A model generated the notes under the pieces. That model ran no database searches and was not told where the DNA came from. It was given only the letters and a program-made list of their open reading frames with translations. From assembly GCA_016218905.1 (NCBI GenBank), contig JACRCS010000975.1, positions 1-11,264 on the forward strand: a DNA stretch of 11,264 bases. The letters run 5' to 3'. A program made the translations under genes and the position numbers. This stretch comes from Deltaproteobacteria bacterium. Its GTDB lineage: Bacteria; Desulfobacterota_C; Deferrisomatia; Deferrisomatales; JACRMM01. Shown one piece after another: positions 7,721 to 11,264 of the stretch (within the stretch, counting starts at the first letter, position 1; every line of letters begins with the position of its first letter).

Positions 7721-9604
7721 ATGTGCGGCATCTGCGGCTTCGCCCCGCGCGACCCCGAGGCGCCGGTGGATCCGGGGCTCCTCGCGCGCATGGCCGACCT
7801 CCTCCTTCACCGGGGCCCCGACGAAGGCAGCCTCCACCTGGCCCCCGGGGTCGGACTCGGCGTTCGGCGTCTCTCCATCATCGACCCCGAGGGCGGACAC
7901 CAGCCCCTCTCGAACGAAGACGCCACGGTGACGCTTGTCTGCAACGGGGAGATCTATAACGCTCCCGAGCTGCGCCTCCGGCTCGAGGCCGAGGGGCACC
8001 GCTTCCGCACCGGCTCCGACGCCGAGGCGATCGTGCACCTCTACGAGTCCCAGGGCGCCGATCTGGTCAGGAGCCTGAGGGGCATGTTCGCGTTCGCTCT
8101 CTGGGACGCACGACGGCGGCTCTTGCTCCTGGCACGCGACCGCCTCGGCATCAAGCCCCTGCACTACGCCATCACCCCCGAGGGCCTCTGGTTCGCGTCC
8201 GAGTACAAGTCCCTCTTGGTCCCCGGGGGCGTGCTTCCCCGCCTCGACCCCCAGGCCGTAGCCGAGCTCTTCGCCTTCGGCTGGGTGCTCACCCCGCGGA
8301 CGCTGGCCGAGGGGGTACGGCGCCTCCCGCCCGGGCACACCCTGGCATGGAAGCGGGAAACAGCCACCCTGCGACCCTACTGGTCGCCGTCCTTCCCGGA
8401 GTCCGGAGCCTTCCCGCGGCGCTCGCCTCAGGAGTGGGCCGAGGCCCTGGCGGCCAAGCTCGACGAGACCGTGCGCGTCCACCTTCGAAGCGATGTCCCG
8501 GTGGGCGTCCTCCTGAGCCCCGGCCTCGACTCCAACGCCGTGGCGACCCTGGCCGCTCGAGCCTCTGCAGGCCCCCTGCACAGCTTCACCCTGGCCTTCG
8601 AGGATGGTCGCTGCGATGAGACGGCGCAGGGGCGCACCCTGGCCCAGTGCGGCGGGTATGCTCTCCGGGACGAACGCGCCGTCTTCCGGGGGAGCGACTT
8701 CGACAGCCTCGCGGCGCGCGCCGTGTGGCACGCCGAAGACATCTCGCTTTCGGCCGTGGAGGTGCCCCGAATGGTGCTGGCGCGCCTGGCCGGCGCCCGG
8801 GTCAAGACGGTGCTCACCGGGGAGGGTGCCGACGAGGTCTTCGGAGGCTACCGGTGGTACCACGGGCAGCGATTTCTCGGACCGTTGGCTCACGTCCCCT
8901 GGCCTCTGCGGCACCTGGCCGCCGGCGCGCTGGCCCGCCTGAGGCCCGGAGCGGCCCGCCTGTTGGCAGCCACCCCCAGGATGGACCTGGCCCGCTTCCA
9001 GGCCATGGTGGGGCCGCCTCGCTGGGAGGTCGGTCGGGAGCTGCTCACATCGGAATTCGCCGATCGGCTCGACGGCGTGCCCAAGCGGCGGCCGACGCCT
9101 CAGGGTTTCCCGCGCTGGCACCCCTTCACCCAGCTCCAATACCATGACCTCGTGGTCCGGCTGCCCGACTTCATCGAGCGCGACCTGGATCGCTGCACCA
9201 TGGCCTTCTCCGTCGAGGCCCGTGTGCCGTTCCTGGACCACGAGCTGGTGGAGCTCTGCGCCCAGATTCCACCCGCCGTGAAGATGCGCGGGTGGCGGGA
9301 AAAGGACGTCCTGCGCCGGGCCATGAAGGGGGTGCTGCCCGACGACATTCGGCTGCGCGCCAAGAGGGGCCTCGAGGGACCTCTGGACGAGTGGCTTCGG
9401 GGACCCCTGCCCGCCTGGGCCTCCGACCTCCTGGAGGACGGGCCCCTTGCGGCCGCCGGCTGCTTCCGTCCCCAGGGGGTGCGCCGTGCGCTGGCGGCTC
9501 ACCGGGCGGGGGCTCGACTCGGGCGTCAGCTCTTCGGGGTGTTGGGAGTTCAGCTCTGGCAGGAGCTCTTCGTGAGGAGAAGACATGGGCTATGGCTGGC
9601 GTGA
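7721..9604 (+). CDS. asnB: Asparagine synthetase-like glutamine-dependent amidotransferase (AsnB family)
   Basis: A 627-residue cytoplasmic enzyme that would activate a carboxylate with ATP and amidate it with ammonia released from glutamine. The N-terminal Ntn glutaminase domain starts MCGICGF, giving Cys1 as nucleophile after Met removal, with HRGPDEG (30-36), LSIIDPEGGHQPLSNED (51-67) and CNGEIYN (74-80). The synthetase domain has RSDVPVGVLLSPGLDS (256-271), LTGEGADEVFGGY (365-377) and, near the C-terminus, CTMAFSVEARVPFLDHELVE. The pyrophosphate loop reads SPGLDS where the family normally has SGGLDS. Length is typical of the AsnB branch found in polysaccharide and secondary-metabolite loci, where the substrate may be something other than aspartate. 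ATG 7721 is fixed by the catalytic Cys2; GCGAGG lies about 7 nt upstream. It begins 1 nt after the previous stop and overlaps the next gene by 20 bp. Confidence 0.92.
   Translation: MCGICGFAPRDPEAPVDPGLLARMADLLLHRGPDEGSLHLAPGVGLGVRRLSIIDPEGGHQPLSNEDATVTLVCNGEIYNAPELRLRLEAEGHRFRTGSDAEAIVHLYESQGADLVRSLRGMFAFALWDARRRLLLLARDRLGIKPLHYAITPEGLWFASEYKSLLVPGGVLPRLDPQAVAELFAFGWVLTPRTLAEGVRRLPPGHTLAWKRETATLRPYWSPSFPESGAFPRRSPQEWAEALAAKLDETVRVHLRSDVPVGVLLSPGLDSNAVATLAARASAGPLHSFTLAFEDGRCDETAQGRTLAQCGGYALRDERAVFRGSDFDSLAARAVWHAEDISLSAVEVPRMVLARLAGARVKTVLTGEGADEVFGGYRWYHGQRFLGPLAHVPWPLRHLAAGALARLRPGAARLLAATPRMDLARFQAMVGPPRWEVGRELLTSEFADRLDGVPKRRPTPQGFPRWHPFTQLQYHDLVVRLPDFIERDLDRCTMAFSVEARVPFLDHELVELCAQIPPAVKMRGWREKDVLRRAMKGVLPDDIRLRAKRGLEGPLDEWLRGPLPAWASDLLEDGPLAAAGCFRPQGVRRALAAHRAGARLGRQLFGVLGVQLWQELFVRRRHGLWLA
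9574..9579 (+). promoter_or_regulatory. Ribosome binding site of the Mur-ligase-like gene, inside asnB
   Basis: GAGGAG with a 5-nt spacer precedes ATG 9585. It lies within the last codons of the asnB-like gene and fixes the start of the overlapping downstream gene. Confidence 0.75.
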
Positions 9605-10868
9605 CGTGCCGGGGCTCCTGCGTTTCCCCGAGGGGCGCTGGGAGGTGCTCAGGGGGGGCGCATGGCGCCTATGGCCCGTGCTTCGACCGGCGGCCCGAGC
9701 CTGGCGCCGCGCCGCCCTGGCTCGGACGCGCGTCGTGGCCGTGACCGGGTCGCTGGGGAAGACCACGACCGCCCGCTGCGTGGCGGCCGCTCTCGGCGCA
9801 CGCATGGGGCCGCTCCCCTCCAACCAGTTCGGTCTCCTCGCCCTGAACCTCCTGGCCGTTCACCCCTGGCAGGGCCGAGCCGTGCTCGAAGTCGGCATCG
9901 ACGGGCCCGGCCAGATGGAGGTCTACGCCGACATGCTCCGGCCCGACCTGACCGTCGTCACGGCCGTGGCGAGCGAGCACAGGAGGAGCCTCGGCGCCCT
10001 CGACGCGACGCAGCGGGAGAAGGGGCAGATGGTGCGGGCTCTCGGGCCGGGAGGCGTCGCCGTGCTCAACGGGGACGACCCGCGGGTGTGCCCGATGGCT
10101 GCGGGTAGCCGTGCCCGAACCGTGACCTACGGCTTCGAGCCCCATTGCGACGTGCGCGCCAGAACGGCAGACCTTCGCTGGCCGCGGGGAACGGCCCTGA
10201 CGGTGGAGGTGGGGGGGCGCACTCTGGAGCTCCAGAGCCGGCTCTTCGGCCGCGTCATGGTCTACCCGGTGCTGGCTGCGCTAGCGGCGGCCTGGGCCGC
10301 GGGCACCGACCCAGGGCTGGCCGCTTGCCGACTGGAGGCCGTGGAGCCCTCCCCCGGCCGGTTTCAGCCGGTGTTCCTGCCTTCGGGGGCCATCGTTGTG
10401 CGCGACGACTTCAAGGCCCCTCTCGAGTCGATCGAGGCGGCCCTGGATTTCCTCGCCGAGGTGCCCGCCCGGCGCCGCTTCGCGCTCCTAGGCGACGTCA
10501 CGGAACCCCCGGGCAGCCAGGGCCCCATCTACCGCGCCCTGGGGCGGAGGGCGGCGGCCAGCTGCGACCGGATCCTCGTCCTGGGGGATCGCGTGGAGCA
10601 CACGCTCCCGGGTGGGGCATCGGAAGCTGGCTTCCCGCGGGAGCGCATCGCCCGCTGCCGCGGTTCCTATCGAACCGCCGTAGAGCTCCTCAGGGACGAG
10701 CTCGGCCCGGGGGACGTGGTGCTCGTGAAAGGCCGGCAAGACCAGCGCCTCGAGAGGGTCACCCTGGCTCTGGAGGGCCGCGCGGTCGGCTGCCCAAGGC
10801 GCACCTGCGGGACCAAGGTCTTCCCCTGCAGCCGCTGCAGCCGGCTCGCTCGACTCCGCCTCCCGTGA
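9585..10868 (+). CDS. Mur ligase family protein (MurF-like) with C-terminal cysteine cluster
   Basis: A 427-residue ATP-dependent amide ligase of the Mur superfamily. After about 47 residues unlike MurF, the ATP-binding loop VAVTGSLGKTTT (51-62) begins the central domain; EVGIDGPGQM (102-111) and KGQMVRALGPGGVAVLNGDDP (146-166) follow the MurF pattern, and the C-terminal domain has PSPGRFQPV followed by DDFKAPLESIEAAL, in place of the MurF DDAYNANP-type segment. The usual MurF G-x-AHLE motif is replaced by VASEHRRSLG (128-137). It ends with four cysteines spaced C-x4-C-x6-C-x2-C, a possible metal site. True MurF sits in the dcw cluster with other mur genes, so this copy is more likely a dedicated ligase that joins an amino acid or amine to a carboxylate in the pathway encoded here. 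It overlaps asnB by 20 bp. Family call is firm; substrates are unknown. Confidence 0.85.
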   Translation: MGYGWRDVPGLLRFPEGRWEVLRGGAWRLWPVLRPAARAWRRAALARTRVVAVTGSLGKTTTARCVAAALGARMGPLPSNQFGLLALNLLAVHPWQGRAVLEVGIDGPGQMEVYADMLRPDLTVVTAVASEHRRSLGALDATQREKGQMVRALGPGGVAVLNGDDPRVCPMAAGSRARTVTYGFEPHCDVRARTADLRWPRGTALTVEVGGRTLELQSRLFGRVMVYPVLAALAAAWAAGTDPGLAACRLEAVEPSPGRFQPVFLPSGAIVVRDDFKAPLESIEAALDFLAEVPARRRFALLGDVTEPPGSQGPIYRALGRRAAASCDRILVLGDRVEHTLPGGASEAGFPRERIARCRGSYRTAVELLRDELGPGDVVLVKGRQDQRLERVTLALEGRAVGCPRRTCGTKVFPCSRCSRLARLRLP

Positions 10869-11264
10869 GTTCGGCGCGTCCGTTGAAGCGTCTCTTGCCG
10901 CAGCCGGCTGCCGAGAAGCGGCTTCATGCCCTCGACAGCTGCCACCGACGCCCCGTTCTCTGAAGGGCGGCACGGAGCCGGGGAGGCCCGGGCAAGCCCC
11001 CCCCGCGGTGCGCCGTCGACAGACGCCCGCGCCAACGCGGCGCCAACCCGTGGACCGCGTTCGTGCGGGGCCTGTTCGGGGGCTGGCTTGAACGAACCCC
11101 CGTGTGCCTCGCACCTCCAGAGGGCCGCGGGCCCGCTGGCCCCGAAGGGAGACCGCCGCCCTGCCGATCCCGTCCCCGAACCTGTGACACGGCACGAGCA
11201 CGCACGCCGGGAATCGTCCAGGTCACCTTGGGCTATCTTTCGAACGGAGCGGCCCTTAAGATAG
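10869..11264. other. Region after the operon without a convincing gene
   Basis: About 400 bp with open frames in several directions, but their translations are Pro/Arg/Ala-rich, lack any motif or hydrophobic pattern and have no ribosome binding site. Visible structure is limited: a 12-bp palindrome GCAGCCGGCTGC (10900-10911), a GC hairpin CGGGGG/CCCCCG (11077-11082 and 11097-11102, 14-nt loop) without a T-run, and an AT-richer inverted repeat at the right edge. Any promoter of a following gene lies at or beyond the edge. Confidence 0.5.
11233..11264. repeat. Inverted repeat CTATCTT/AAGATAG at the window edge
   Basis: CTATCTT (11233-11239) and AAGATAG (11258-11264) are perfect 7-bp arms with an 18-nt loop. 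Two G precede the left arm; if CC follows beyond the edge the stem would be 9 bp. It could be a terminator hairpin, an operator or chance. Confidence 0.35.

Noticed and set aside
7676..9586. 636-codon open frame on the minus strand opposite asnB
   Set aside because: The plus strand encodes an unmistakable AsnB protein; the antisense translation is low-complexity Gly/Pro/Glu-rich without motifs.
10926..11264. 112-codon open frame running off the right edge
   Set aside because: No ribosome binding site, low-complexity composition and no recognisable motif.

Overview
This is a GC-rich chromosomal window (roughly 70% G+C by eye) from a Gram-negative-looking bacterium. The gene content (RarA, ArnT/GT39-type membrane glycosyltransferase, radical SAM/SPASM enzyme, AsnB-like amidotransferase) and codon bias would fit a high-GC deltaproteobacterial lineage (Desulfobacterota or Myxococcota) or a similar phylum. 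No rRNA or tRNA marker is present, so the taxonomy is only a suggestion.

Layout. On the minus strand, positions 1-404 hold the N-terminal third of the recombination factor RarA, which runs off the left edge. Upstream of it, also on the minus strand (505-2001), is a polytopic GT39-like glycosyltransferase with a very good ribosome binding site and visibly lower GC than its surroundings. A 211-bp divergent intergenic region (2002-2212) follows. From 2213 to 10868 seven genes are packed head to tail on the plus strand: a GT2 glycosyltransferase, an FAD-dependent oxidoreductase with a membrane tail, a small membrane protein homologous to that tail, a radical SAM/SPASM enzyme, a FemAB/GNAT-like acyltransferase, an asparagine-synthetase-like amidotransferase and a Mur-ligase-family enzyme. 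Several junctions overlap or nearly touch (11-bp overlap, 1-nt gap, 20-bp overlap), so this looks like one operon. The last ~400 bp hold no convincing gene.

How the genes may work together. The first three plus-strand genes resemble cell-surface polysaccharide or glycolipid genes. The last three belong to families that commonly form amide or peptide bonds (FemAB/GNAT acyl transfer, glutamine-dependent amidation, Mur-type ATP-dependent ligation), preceded by a radical SAM/SPASM enzyme, a class often used for peptide maturation or anaerobic oxidation. A reasonable but unproven inference is that the operon builds or decorates a surface glycan, lipid or small molecule with amide-linked groups.

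Two structural features stand out. First, a 218-bp non-autonomous mobile element (MITE) lies between the radical SAM and FemAB-like genes (6515-6732). It has GTAA-starting terminal inverted repeats and a perfect 8-bp target duplication, the hallmarks of the IS66 family. Removing it in silico restores a 4-bp GTGA stop/start overlap, which shows that it landed in a translationally coupled junction and rewrote the end of the radical SAM protein. Second, the membrane tail of the oxidoreductase and the next small gene are paralogous (about 40 of 81 aligned residues identical, without gaps), a clear domain duplication or fusion.
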